DNA from: Scilla litardierei
Lineage: Eukaryota; Streptophyta; Magnoliopsida; Asparagales; Asparagaceae
Assembly (NCBI GenBank): GCA_030789695.1
Contig: CM061141.1
Location: forward strand, 279,069,871-279,133,870
Length of the DNA: 64,000 bases
Direction of reading: 5' to 3'
Both the position numbers and the translations under genes were made by a program. Within the stretch, counting starts at the first letter, position 1. Each line of letters opens with the position of its first letter. Below the pieces are notes generated by a model that did not search any database, was not told the origin of the DNA, and was given only the letters and a program-made list of their open reading frames with translations. This document shows positions 41,402 through 52,831 of this stretch, piece by piece.

Positions 41402-43435
41402 CTTCTCACCGACAGCCCCCCCTCCATTTCTCAGTCCCCTTTCTTTCTCTTGCTCTTTTGCTCTCTCGCAGGCGGCGATCAATCGAACAACCGACAACGC
41501 CCCGAATTCGTCGATCGCCATTAATTTTGAGCCATATATTTTCAGATCTACTCTCTTCTTCAATTTCCTACAAAAACTGTCAGTATACTCTAAATTTTCT
41601 AAAGATTTAATTCGGTTTTCTTCAGATTTTGGAGTTGATTCTTGTAGAAATTCCTTGGATATGTGCTGATGATTTCGGTTCTTTGATTTCTTTGGTTCAT
41701 CAGCAATTTTATGATAGATCCTATCTTCCTCATGCTTCAATTTAATTTCAGTTTCATTATACGTAAATCTTGAGATGAATCATTGGTTAAATTGTGCAAA
41801 AAATGGATTTTTATTAAAGATTGCTAGGGAAAGAATGATATTGGGAAATATCGTTTTAGGTTTTGTTTTCCTTGATTTGTTGTTGTGGGGTTGGTTTCCT
41901 TCCTACTTGGCTTGTGGTCTAGGGTGTTTATGATGGTTGTTTCTGGGGTTCTGCTGGCTGTTTTGGGTCTGCGCTGGCTGTTTTTGGGCTCTGCTTATTG
42001 TTTTTGGATTTGGCTTGTTTTGTTGTTGCTGTTTTGGGTTCATGTGTGGGTTATTTGGGATTTGAGGCTTCCCTACTTCGCTGTCTTTGGTCTCTGGTCC
42101 TGGTGACTTGATGCTCAGACCACAGTCCTTGTGGGCCTTGACATGGCTCGGGTTCCCCCACAACGTGATGAAAAACTCAAATCTGATCCCTCTGACCGAA
42201 ATTGTTAGAAGTGCAAAAGATTACAGATTTCAATTTCTATTTTAAAAATAAATGTTGTTATATCCCTTGTTCAGTTGTGCTTCTGTAAGAGTAATTTTCT
42301 TTTAATGAATGTTAGTTTAAAACTAAAATTTAAAAAAAAATATTCCTTCTGGAAAATTGTTCTATGCATGCAGAGCTAGAAAGTTTAATGGTATGTCTAA
42401 ATTGCGTAGTCCAGGGGATGTTACTCTTGATGACACTGATTATGAATAGCTTGTATATGGAAATTAAGAATTGACTCATGATATGTTTTGGTTGCTACTA
42501 CATGTGCGTAAATCCGATTTATTGCCCGTTAATCCCCCTTAATTACGTAGTTTAAAAATAATAGTAAACTTAGATAACTTCTGATAGGCATCACTATACT
42601 TGAAATGATGTTTTTAGCATGCAAACTAGAGACTACTGAAAATCTAGACACATCTCCCGATATGAACATAGCACATGAATACTAACGAAACAACTTCACA
42701 TGACTCACGGGGGGGTTTGGAAAAACTTATAATTGAGAGAGTGCGAGAGTGATTGGAGTCCTTCTTTTAGCCTGTATCTGAGAGGATTTCCGGCTATATA
42801 TCCTGAGTCTCAATCACAGTTGACTTCTAGACTAGACCTAGGGTAGCGCCCCACGGTCCAAGATGGTTTTCGGGTTGCACATTGTGATCTCCGTTATAAG
42901 TGGCGATTTAGATTTAGTCAACTTTAATAGTACAACTTTATAGTAATTTGATGACATTGAAATAAGCATAACATGCTACATTTTTGTATGTACCATTTAT
43001 ACATGTTCTCCACTATACTTCTTTGTTTATGCACCATGATTATTATTGTTGCTTGGTTAGATATAATCTACTCTATTGAGCAATGGTACCACTCCTGTTG
43101 TTGCCACTAGGTGATGAATAGGAAAACACGGAGGCACCTGAGTACGAGAAGTCGGAGGTTCCGATTCTCGACACTGGGTTTTGAGGGCCAATTGATAGTG
43201 AGTGTTCTTGATAGTTTCATTTCCATGTATTTACGTTTCAGCTTTAGAGTGAGATTGTTCTTTTATTTTTCTTGTACCGAACTTTTTAAACCTCATATGA
43301 AGGTCATGAAATGGAAAGAGTATTTTAATTCTGTTAATTTTTGCTCTGCTCCACATTGTTTTCAGCTTTTCACTGGTAACTACAGGACCTGCATAAATTG
43401 TACAAAAGTGACTGCACCCGGAACGGGGCGTTACA
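41231..43435 (+). repeat. E6 3' LTR
   Basis: 2,205 bp, TGTAATG...GTTACA, following a PPT. It contains a (CT)n run at 41350-41397. The short open frames inside (for example 41885-42106, 43111-43569) have no recognisable domain and are not called. Confidence 0.82.
41350..41397. repeat. (CT)n microsatellite
   Basis: Uninterrupted CT run of about 24 units inside the E6 LTR. Confidence 0.95.
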
Positions 43436-44050
43436 CCTACTACAGTCGACTGTCCTGCCATAATTACCCTCGCATTTACCTGCTTTTATATCCGTTGATA
43501 GGGGCTTATTGGTCATTTTCTAGAACCCAATTATGTGCCTGTATATTGGGGTTCGATGACCCGTTTTAGCAAGAATTAATTGAGCCATATTTTGTAGAAA
43601 ATATAGATGAAAAAGAAGATGAAAAAGAGAGAAAAATTCTAAATTCATAGCCTCACACATACAGGTTGTGATCATCTTCTAAGGCTAAAAGGAGGTAAAA
43701 AGTGTAAGTTGTAATCTTTATTCTTTCTTCTCTCTTTGTGAGAGGTGGTGTCTCTTTTGTGAGACATGTTGTCCAATGCATTGGACGCGTTGTTCCATTT
43801 GAAACGTGTGTCTCATTTGAGACGTCTTATAATCCCGAAGTATAATGGATTAGATCCTATTGAGAACGTGTGCTGGATGAACCCAAATTGGGAAACCGGT
43901 GTAAATCATGTCTCTTTGTGATTGTGATTTGTGCTTGCCTTGTGATTTTGCTACGGCATTTAATTTGAGTATTACAAGTTATTTTATTTGATTAGGTTAT
44001 ATTTGGGTAATTCCATTTTATAATCTAGGTAGATTATTAAACGAAATTTT
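43436..44050 (+). repeat. LTR remnant L2, Sirevirus-like (internal fragment)
   Basis: Begins with a CAGTCGACTG palindrome near 43443. A stem-loop string lies at about 43731-43830: CTCTC/GAGAG, TGTCTC (43749-43754) with GAGACA (43761-43766), GTCCA/TGGAC, GTCTC/GAGAC. It then shows the GGATGAACCCAAATTGGGAAACC motif region, similar in order to LTR remnant L1. It lacks the C-rich end and TTACA, so both ends are missing. E4 begins immediately to its right. Confidence 0.6.
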
Positions 44051-45564
44051 TGTTGAGTATTGGACTTCTCCCTACTTGGTGTTAATGATGAGAAAACATA
44101 AATACTTGTTACTAATCCCCTATTTGCAGTTAATCCATTGCCTAGGCATATCTTGAAGATCAATTAGCAATGGATGACATCAAAGATCAATGAAAGAAAG
44201 AGAAACGAATTGGATAATCAAAAATTGTGATTGAAGCTCCTAAAAGACTTCAATCTCATACGTTGGATAGAAGAGAGAGTTCTACAAATGTAATCTTCTT
44301 TTTCTCTTCTAGTATGTAGCTTAGAAGTAGAACTATGTTGGAGCACATACACATCTTCATTTCAGCCTTAGGATATTATTATATCAACTTTTCTTAGACT
44401 CCAATTCATTTCTATCAAGAATGTGCATGTTATGATTTCAACAGTCGATTGCAGAACGATTTTCAGTCACCAGTCTTAAAACAATCGACTGTGTTTTGTT
44501 CTACAGTCGCTTGTTATGCATATACTTAATCAATTGATTTTTGGGCTTTATAAGCTTTAAATCTATCAGACGACTGCTGTACATTTCACAGGCGCAGACA
44601 GTAGACTGTGATTTGTTAATCAGTCGCATGTGTATCTTCAGCCCAAGATCATACTCTGTTTGATCTGGCCAGTCGACTGATGTTGTATTTACAGTCGCCT
44701 GTCTAAGGACCAGTCGACTGTAAATGCTTCAACAGTCGATTGTCCATGATTCCTCTGCAGAACTTGCTCTCTGGAATATTTCTTATTCTAGTGCCAGCCA
44801 ACTGATGTTGTATTTACAGTCGACTGTCCAGTGGCACAGTCGACTGTCAATGCTTCAACAGTCGTCTGTCTTTGAGCTTTACTATAGACTCAACTCTCTG
44901 GAAAATGTCAGGGTTTTTGACAGTCGCATGTAGAAAGAATTACAATCGCCTGTTGGATTTACAGTCGACTGTCTTCTCTTCGTCAGTCGCATGTTCTGTA
45001 TTTCCAGACGTTTCTGAGACTTTCACAACTTACCCAAATTGCGGCCAGTCGCCTATAGAAGGAATTACAGTTGCATGTTGGATTAACAGTCGAATGTCTT
45101 CTCTTCATCAGTCGACTGTCCATGTGGTAAGTTACCGTTTGAATACTCACCTACCCTCTGACATAGTGCAGCAATCGACTGAGTTTTGTTCAACAGTCGA
45201 CTGTCGCGTGTGCAAATTCTATTTGTTGAGCTTTTCTCCACGGATTTCACAGGGGCTTTTGGGAATTTTGTTTGAGGGTTTTGAGAAAACTATAAAGCCA
45301 GCCTCTACTGTTCCATTGAGAGGTTACTCACTTGAGATTCATTTTGCTCAAATATTCAAGCTTTCAATCTTCCAAGATCAAAGCTCTCAAAATCTTAAAT
45401 CCCTAGAATTCCTATCTTTCATCTCTTGCTCTCCAACCTAGAACCAAAGAGAAATCTTCTAGGCATTTGGTACAGTCAAGAGAAAGGGCTTTTCTCCCTT
45501 CAAGAGAGTCATTCAACACACAACACACTCTCTTTCAAGTTCTACTTCAAGGCAAAGGTGATTG
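44051..45564 (+). repeat. E4 5' LTR, first part
   Basis: U3-like part with about twenty CAGTCGACTG-type words (44440-45210). A TATA box CTATAAAGCC lies at 45290-45299. It stops at GATTG (45560-45564), which is the E3 target duplication, and resumes at 55220. The open frame 44872-45441 has no recognisable domain. Confidence 0.82.
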
Positions 45565-46850
45565 TGTAGGAGAATATGTGCCCATAAGGCAATTTATCCA
45601 GATAAACGTCTTGTTCATACAGTATATGGTACGTATTATTCTAAGTATAATAAAATCGTTCGTATTAATATACTTAGATAATATCCATAGACTTATTGTT
45701 AGGTCCTTATGTATCTAGATGAGATCTCGATTATGAGTAAGTAAGCGACCGAATAAATAAACATAAGTCTTAAACGGTTCATGGTTATAGATGTGTCGAG
45801 AACTGCATATCGACACATCGGATAGACCATTGTGTCTTGGTCTTACCTTAGGGTAATGATGATCTCATAGTCATTCGACTTGGTGAAGTCAGAGACGAGA
45901 CACAGGTGCTCATTAGAAAATGAGTTCCCTGAACGGCCACATGAGAGTTATTAAATGGTTGACTTTAACTGAACTGTCTTTAATAACTCTAGGGTGATGA
46001 TAGGTTAGCTGGTCCTTAAGACCTGAAGTGATTTTGTACGAACCTGTGAGCGAACCGTGTAGCTTAGACCTATGATCTAGCTTCGAGGCTTGGCCTGCTG
46101 AAAGATCTTAGGTTGAGCTGCACCCGAAGCTCTCGAGGCGAGTAGATGACTAAGATGGGATTCGTCACTTCCGTTAAAGGGAAGTCATTGTTACAGGCTC
46201 AGTACGGTCTTTATGTTAATCCTCGCCCGGGGTGCGTTGTAAGAAGTACAACGCGTATACTATAAAGACCGCAGTATACTGACCAATGTTGTCTAATAGG
46301 GTTGACAGTAAACCATACCCTAGGCTAACAAGAACACAGTCTTGACGAAGGGACTACAACTAATGAATTTCATCACTGACACAGCCAATGTAAACCCCAT
46401 GATACTTTTGTCAAAGGGTCGATCACGTTATGATGATTCTGAAACAGGGACGACAGCTACTGCTTGTAGTGACCGTCGTCTAGGGGTTCCGAGCCCCAAC
46501 CTGTAGTAAGGTCAGGCTGTATGGTCTCACACCGAGTAGTGTTCGTGTCTTAGTAATAGGAAGATTAATTGAGAGAAAATCATTTGATGATATTCACAAG
46601 TCAAGTAGTGAAAGTTAGTCGCAATAGCAATGGGGACAAACGTTGCATTTGATGCAAAATATGATTAAACGTGTCGTAAATTGGTTACGACAAATTTAGT
46701 AGGAACAAACTTGTTGGAAAGGGTTACCTGGATGACGGGATCGTCCCGGTCTAAACACAGGTTCAAACCGTGTCCAAATCGGAGCTCAAACGAGTCCGGA
46801 AACGCAAAAACGGTCCAAGGAGCAGTGGGTGAGACCCACTGGGCTACAAG

Positions 46851-47704
46851 TCAACATGGCCACCGGGCCAGCCCGGCCCGGCCCGAAGCCCGCCGGGCTT
46901 GGCCGGGCCACGGGCCGGCCTGGCCCGGCCTGATTTAAAGGCCGGGCCGGCCCGGCCCGGCCCGGGGGGGGGGGAGGAAACCCCCCAGGCCCGGCCCGCG
47001 GCCCGCGGCCCGGCGGGCTGCGGGCCAAGCGGGCCGGGCCCGGGCCGACCCGGTTTTTAATTATAAAAAAATTAAAAATTTTAAAATTTTTTTAAAAATC
47101 TGTAAAAATCATATTAACTCATTATAAATTTTTTTAAGAGTAGTATAATATTTTATATGTCTTATATATTTTTTTAAAAAATTTAAATACTTGTTATCTA
47201 ATGATTTCTTATTTGGAACAGAGAATTATAGAGAAATTTGAGAGTAGAGAATTTTAGATTTGTGAAGATATTGGTATGAATGGGTGGGGTATTTATAGGA
47301 TTTCTTAAGCCCAAAAAGACCAAAATAACCCTCCAATATGACCGTTTTATGGCTGTTGGGGCTGTTTTTTGGTCATTTTGGTCAAAATTGACCAAAATAC
47401 CCCCCCCCCCAATTTAGCTGTTTATAGCTGTTGGGGGGTATTTTGGTCAAAATGACCAAACCCCCCCCAACAGCCATAATATGGATGTTGGGCATGGGGG
47501 CGGGCCGGGCGGGCCGGCCCGGCCCGGCTTCCGGGCCGAGTCGGCCCGGCCCGGCGGGTCGCGGGCATGGAAAATGCCCGGCCCGCCGGGCGGGCCGGGC
47601 CTGGTCAACGGCCCGGCCCACGTTGACCGGGCCAGGCCGGACCGGCCCGAAACCCGGGCCGGGCGGGCCGGGCTTCGGGCCGGCGGGCCATTTGGCCACC
47701 TTGA
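46851..47704. mobile_element. hAT-type MITE (Dart/nDart-like), 854 bp
   Basis: Present in the 5' LTR of E3 and absent from the 3' LTR, where the empty site GCTACAAG is intact (54110-54117). The insertion is flanked by an 8-bp duplication GCTACAAG (46843-46850 and 47705-47712), the hAT size. The ends are imperfect inverted repeats: left TCAACATGGCCACCGGGCC; right, read inward, TCAAGGTGGCCAAATGGCCC. The right end resembles the rice nDart terminus as I recall it (TAGAGGTGGCCAAACGGGC). About 190 bp at the left end and 210 bp at the right are dense GGCCC/CCGGG repeats around an AT-rich core. There is no transposase, so it is non-autonomous. Confidence 0.85.
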
Positions 47705-47734
47705 GCTACAAGGCCCATAGACAAGGGAAAACGG

Positions 47735-47905
47735 GCGCAGCCCGCTGACTGCAGCGGGTGTACGCCCGCTGCACGGCGGGCGCAGCCCGCTGCACGGCGG
47801 GCGCAGCCCGCTGCAGCAGCGGGCACGGCCCGCTGGCTGCAGCGGGCAGGCGGCCCGCCCTTGCTCCCTTGGGCAGGCGCCCGCGTGCCTAGCGGGCGCG
47901 CCCGC
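47735..47905. repeat. GC-rich GCCCGCTG minisatellite
   Basis: Irregular repeats of GCGGGCGCAGCCCGCTGCA-like units in the E3 5' LTR. The matching stretch in the 3' LTR (about 54135-54260) has fewer and diverged units, so the array has changed since insertion. Confidence 0.75.
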
Positions 47906-48846
47906 AACTTAAGTCAAATTTAGGGTTTTTGAAACCCCAAATGACGGCTACGGATTTTGACATTTTGCTAAACTTTGAGCAATTGTTTGAGGGGTCAAAC
48001 GAAGTCGAAATTCGTCACCGTCGGTTCCTACGCGTTCACCATTCGAAGCTTTTCGAATTGATATCTTGTTTGGTGTCTGAAGTTTAATGTGCAAGGAGAA
48101 TTAATTAGTTAAAGTTTGCTTTTGTGAAAAGCTCACTTTAATTTGAAATTAAGCCAAATTGGCTTAATTGAATTTTCCCTCTTGCGGAATGTCCCACATT
48201 GCTCGCAACGAGAGAGTGAGTGCCGACTCCCTATATAAATAGGGGTGCACTCTCCTCGTTGAAAAACACACCAAGCCATCGATCGAGTAGCTCCAGATTT
48301 TTAGATCAAGCTCGATCGGCGACTAAATTCTCTCTCTCTCTTCCTGTTCTCCGGAGTAGTCCTAGCAAGACTACGAAGGGGGTTTGGATTCTTGATCCGG
48401 ACGTCTAAGACGCGGGTTCTTCTCAAGTGAAACTTTCTACCGCGTGTGATCGGCTCGGAGGCGAAAGTCAGCTCGGGCGGATCGGTGCGAGGGTGCGAGG
48501 CGGCTCAGGCGGTTCGAGTCAAAGCGGCTCGGGTACGAGGAGCTTCTGAAGACGGTGCGGTACATCTTGCCTGCTCCAGAGCCAAGATTCCGGGTATGTG
48601 GTTAAGTAATTTGTAGTGTAGATTTAATTAGTCGCTTTAGAGTAGATCCCTCTTGGGATGGTCAGATCCACCCCAAGTTGGCATAGATCGGGCTGGGTTC
48701 TGGCTCCCCAGAGCCTGGCTAAATAGTTTACCCAGTCTGGAAATTTTTGAATTTCTGTTTTCCGCTGCGCATTCGCGCCTCTGTGATCCGTCCGACTTAG
48801 GACGGACACAGATCCGAGCTCTGGGGGTCCGCCTAAACCCCAACAG

Positions 48847-48858
48847 TGGTATCAGAGC
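48847..48858 (+). promoter_or_regulatory. E3 primer-binding site
   Basis: TGGTATCAGAGC, one base after the LTR end: the standard complement of the initiator tRNA-Met 3' end. Confidence 0.92.
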
Positions 48859-50756
48859 CACGGTTATGCATGTTGATCTTTTAAGCGGTTTTAAATCTTT
48901 AAAATTGCTGAAGTTTTTTAAACATAAAAACTATTTTTTTAAATAGTTTTAAAAAATTATTTTGTGTTTAAAAATTGTTTTTACAAACACGGAAATTTTG
49001 GGACTATTTATTTTATGCGATAAATTTTTAAATAGGTCACCAATGTTTAAATAACTTATAAATTTTTTTTCAGATATAAAATTTTTTTTGGGTATTTAAT
49101 GTTTATGTACCTTTATAGAAAAAATTTATCTTTGAAATTTAAATTTTCTTTAGTTACATAAAAGTTAGAAATCTTTAAAAACTTTGTTTAAAAGCTTCTA
49201 AAACGATTTCTAAAAGATTTTAAAAGAGTTTTAAAATTGTCTTAAAAATATGTAAATAATAGAAATACTTTATTTTCATGAGATGAAACATATACTAGTT
49301 TCTTTTTACATAGATATTTCTAAAATTATTTATGTGATATTTTATTTTTAGAAATATGATTAAAAATCTTTTAAAGCCTAGGTTTAAAATTATTTGATAA
49401 TTTTATATGCCCTGGTTTTATGCGATGAAATTCCTTTTATGGCTTTAAATTTTAATTGTTTAATTTTAATTGTTAAAATTTAGATTTGCATGTTTTTATT
49501 ATGTAGATAATCTAAACTTGCAAATACTCATGTATGTCACATAATGAAACTTTATTTATGTTGATAAATTAGTTTGTTTTAATGGACATGAGAACCTTAT
49601 TAGGTTAGCCATTAAATGTTTAAAAAATTTATGAGATGAAATTTTATAAACTAGTGACATATTATATTTGACAAAACAAAACAACATCAAAACCTAATAC
49701 CAGATTAGGGTAGTCCCTTTGTTTGTAAATCATTTCTAATAAATCGTTTAATTGATGATTTTCACAAGAGACTAATTTTGATAATGTTGAATTGTTTTAT
49801 AAAATCCAAATTAGATTGGGGTAGCACGTTGAACGAATAGACCTTATAGTTGATAAGGACATAATAAAAATTGTTCAACCAATCTATAAAATTTCGAATT
49901 TTAGGATCCACTAGTTGATAAGGATTAACTAGTCTTCTTAATTAAAAGCCATTTAGTTGTTTGGAAAACATAGAAATGATGAAAACTCCTTCAATGGATC
50001 ATGATGTCGGTCAATGTGCTTGGCTAAGTTTCTGGACCAACCTAGCTAGACTGGGTAACAAGTGGTCCTGGCTTAGTCAATTCCCTGGCCGCGTCCGCTG
50101 GACCGCAAGGAGTCGACTCATGACTGTGTAAGTCCATCGACTATACCTAAGTCAATACGATAATAATCTTGTTCAAGATAAATCGTAGCCCTCCTTGTTT
50201 TAGGAGTTGGCAACTGTAAGAAACATGTTACGGCTGTTGAGCTACACTCAAGCCGTGATATGTCAATCTTATAGGAACCGATTTCTTGATTGACATCTTG
50301 ACCTGACTGAAACCGTTGTCTGATCCTTCGAGCATCGGCGTATGTCTAACCAAGACTGTAGTCTATGTCCTGACCCAAACTGACGTGTCGTGCCTACACC
50401 GAGCGGCGGGGCAAGTCAGGCTAGACATGAAAACAAGGGACCGACTAGGCTAGCCATTGTGATCCGGTTGAGCACACTCATGATCACAAATGACTAGGGG
50501 TAAAAATTGATAGGGAATCATAGCTAATATGATTGACGATGAGTTCGTCTACCGACTGCAGAGTCGGAAAACTTGTTGAGATACACTCAAGGTTGTCAGA
50601 CTCAGGGTAGTCGGATCCCTCTCTCACAAATGTTATTTTATAATAAATTGTTTATTATTATGGCTTTAATAAATTTAGTGGGAGAATATAGTTTTATAAA
50701 AACCATTAAAACTATATTTAGAACATATACTGACTAAAGTATCTATAAAATGCAGA
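48859..50756 (+). other. E3 long untranslated leader
   Basis: About 1.9 kb of AT-rich sequence between PBS and gag. No coding region is seen. It may hold packaging signals, as expected between PBS and gag, but none can be identified by eye. Confidence 0.5.
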
Positions 50757-51590
50757 ATGGATTTGGGACTTAGATATATGGTTGAGAAGAATGTGCTGGA
50801 TGGTACGAACTACAAAGACTGGCTTAGGAACATCAAGTTGGTCCTTTCCCTAGCCGGAATAGGATACGTACTGTTCGAGGACGCTCCGGATAAGCCCGAA
50901 GAAGATTCAACCTTCGAGGAAAAGGAAGCCTACAAATTGTACCAGAGGGATGCAGAGAAGGCCAGGTGCCTTACTCTGGCTTCGATGACCAACGAGTTGC
51001 AGAGGAAGCATGAACATATGGATGTTCAAAGCATGCTCCTCAACGCACAAGAGTTGTACGGCAAGCGATCTCAAGCTGCCAAGTTCGAAGCCACCAGCAA
51101 CCTCTGGGGCACCAAGATGGGGACGAAATCTGTACAGGATCATGTTATCAAGATGATCGGGTATGTGGAGGATGCCGTCCAGTTAGGATTTGTCTTGGAC
51201 AATGAGATGTCCACAGACATTATCCTAAAGTCTTTGACTCCTGAGTTTAAGCCCTTTATCACTGGTTTTATAATGAACAGCCTTGAGATGGATCTTCCTG
51301 GTCTCCTCAACATGCTTAGGCAATTTGAGGAGATTGAGAAGAAGCCGACTGCACTGGTTGTTGGCTCTGCTTCTTCCGACCAGCCGAAAGGCAATGGTAA
51401 GAAGAGGCAGGTCCCGTAACCTGCGAAGGCAAAGAAAGGGGAGAAAAAGACTAAAGGGGCCCCGTTGAAATCTGAGTGCTTCCATTGCCAAAAGATTGGC
51501 CACTGGAAGAGGAACTGTAAGATCTATCTTGCAGAGAAGAAGAAGGGGCATACGGATGCCTCTACGTCATGTACAAATTCAATTCATTAA
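50757..51590 (+). pseudogene. gag: E3 Gag, one in-frame stop before the zinc knuckle
   Basis: Copia-type Gag. The 220-codon frame 50757-51419 includes VLDGTNYKDWLRNIKLVL (residues about 14-31), the UBN2-like gag fold, and ends with a lysine-rich segment. Directly after the TAA (51417-51419) the same frame continues through a CCHC knuckle (CFHCQKIGHWKRNC, about 51478-51519) and stops near 51590. The family normally has the knuckle in the same protein, so this stop either truncates Gag or is read through. No pol follows. Whether it is functional depends on the knuckle being dispensable or supplied by partners. Confidence 0.8.
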
Positions 51591-52817
51591 GACGTAATTA
51601 TTTCCAATCATTTAGTATGAGATACTAAAACACATCTGTGTATTGTATACAGGTGGCTGATGAGAATCGGAGATTGGGTGAAGTGCGGAGGACGGTCGGC
51701 AATTGAGCAATCGTTGCTGCTAGGGCCGTTCAAACGACTTCAGGAGACATGATCAAAAAGAAGATGATACTATTTTAGTTTAAATAAATTGTATCATTTC
51801 TTTTAAGTTGAAAACAATGATTGAGTGTTCTACACTCAAAGTTTATTTGGATAAACAAATTACGGTTCATCTTAATGAATCCGTTGTTTTATGAATGTCT
51901 CAGAAATTACGTCTGATGTTGAGTTAAAATTTTATTAGCTTAAAATTTCTGCGATTGTGGCTTATCTGAGATGGTTGCGAAATTCTCGAATGATGATGCG
52001 AAGCTTCGAAAAATGTTGATTTTTGAGCTAACTTGATGTTATAGTCTATTGGTAGTTAAGTATAAGTTCCAGGGACGTATTGATTGTGTGCGATCACAAT
52101 TATACGGATATTAAGATTAATTCTTAATAAACCGCATTTAGTTATTAAAGTGTTAATATTAAATGTTGGTTAAGGGAAAGGTACAGTGTAGGACGTTTTG
52201 ATTGAGCGAGTCAATGTCAAGATTCCTTAAATCGATCTTGACTTGACTCATTCGTCAAACCGAAGCTGACACTAGTACATTCCATCTAAAGCACTTATCT
52301 AATGGTTATATCTTCGTGTGTATATATATATATATAATCTAAATATGATTTAGATATAATATTGAAGTATTTAACCAGGTAATTCTCAAAGTCAGTGGGA
52401 GCCAGCTAGTATACTTGGTTCCGGTCTTTCGGACTAAGTAAAAGGATTTCCACCTAAAATAAATCATCTATATAGAACATTGAATCAAAATTGTTTTGAT
52501 TTAATCGAATATATAGAGATTCAGGGTGTCACGTATGTACTTGACATATTGACACAAGAAAAGTGGAATGAGCTGAGACTGACTCATAGTTTATAATGTT
52601 AGACCCTACATGCTAATTGTTAGCTATACATAGATAGGAAAAATTGATCCAGATCATTTTTCCGAAGGATCAACCCTGTGCGATCAAGAGATGTAATTTT
52701 TAATCCATTAAAATTAGTTGTAGATACTCGTTAGTAAACCACTCTTAGGTTTGTCATATAAATGTCAATGTGACTGATATGCTATAACGGTATGAGATAC
52801 CGAGATAAATAGCCTAA
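51591..52817 (+). other. E3 3' untranslated region
   Basis: AT-rich; no domain in any frame. Contains a short (TA)n run near 52320. Confidence 0.5.
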
Positions 52818-52831
52818 GTGCAAGTGGGAGA
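52818..52831 (+). promoter_or_regulatory. E3 polypurine tract
   Basis: AGTGCAAGTGGGAGA-type purine-rich tract directly before the 3' LTR start TGTAGGAG at 52832. Confidence 0.75.

Larger units (their letters stand above)
37031..43435 (+). mobile_element. E6: 5'-truncated Ty3/gypsy chromovirus, decayed
   Basis: Plus-strand remnant with gag, protease, reverse transcriptase, RNase H, integrase and a chromodomain-like C-terminus in gypsy order, then PPT and a complete 3' LTR (41231-43435). The 5' LTR and gag N-terminus are missing. Numerous stops and frameshifts show it is old and inactive. The 3' flank CCTAC cannot be tested as a target duplication because the 5' end is lost. Confidence 0.85.
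45565..48845 (+). repeat. E3 5' LTR (with MITE)
   Basis: 3,281 bp including the MITE 46851-47704. A TATA box CTATATAAAT lies at 48231-48240, followed by a (CT)n-containing leader. A GC-rich minisatellite lies at 47735-47905. The LTR is followed at once by GTGGTATCAGAGCC. Confidence 0.9.

Noticed and set aside
43436..44050. L1 and L2 as two halves of one LTR split by the whole left stack
   Set aside because: L1 already contains the downstream LTR portion and terminal TTACA, so L2 cannot be its continuation; they are separate remnants.
44872..45441. 189-codon plus-strand frame in the E4 LTR
   Set aside because: It crosses the CAGTCGACTG repeats and the TATA box; no domain, and not expected to be translated.
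47382..47748. Open frames on both strands in the GC-rich MITE
   Set aside because: Composition artefact of GGCCC repeats; no domain, and absent from the other E3 LTR.
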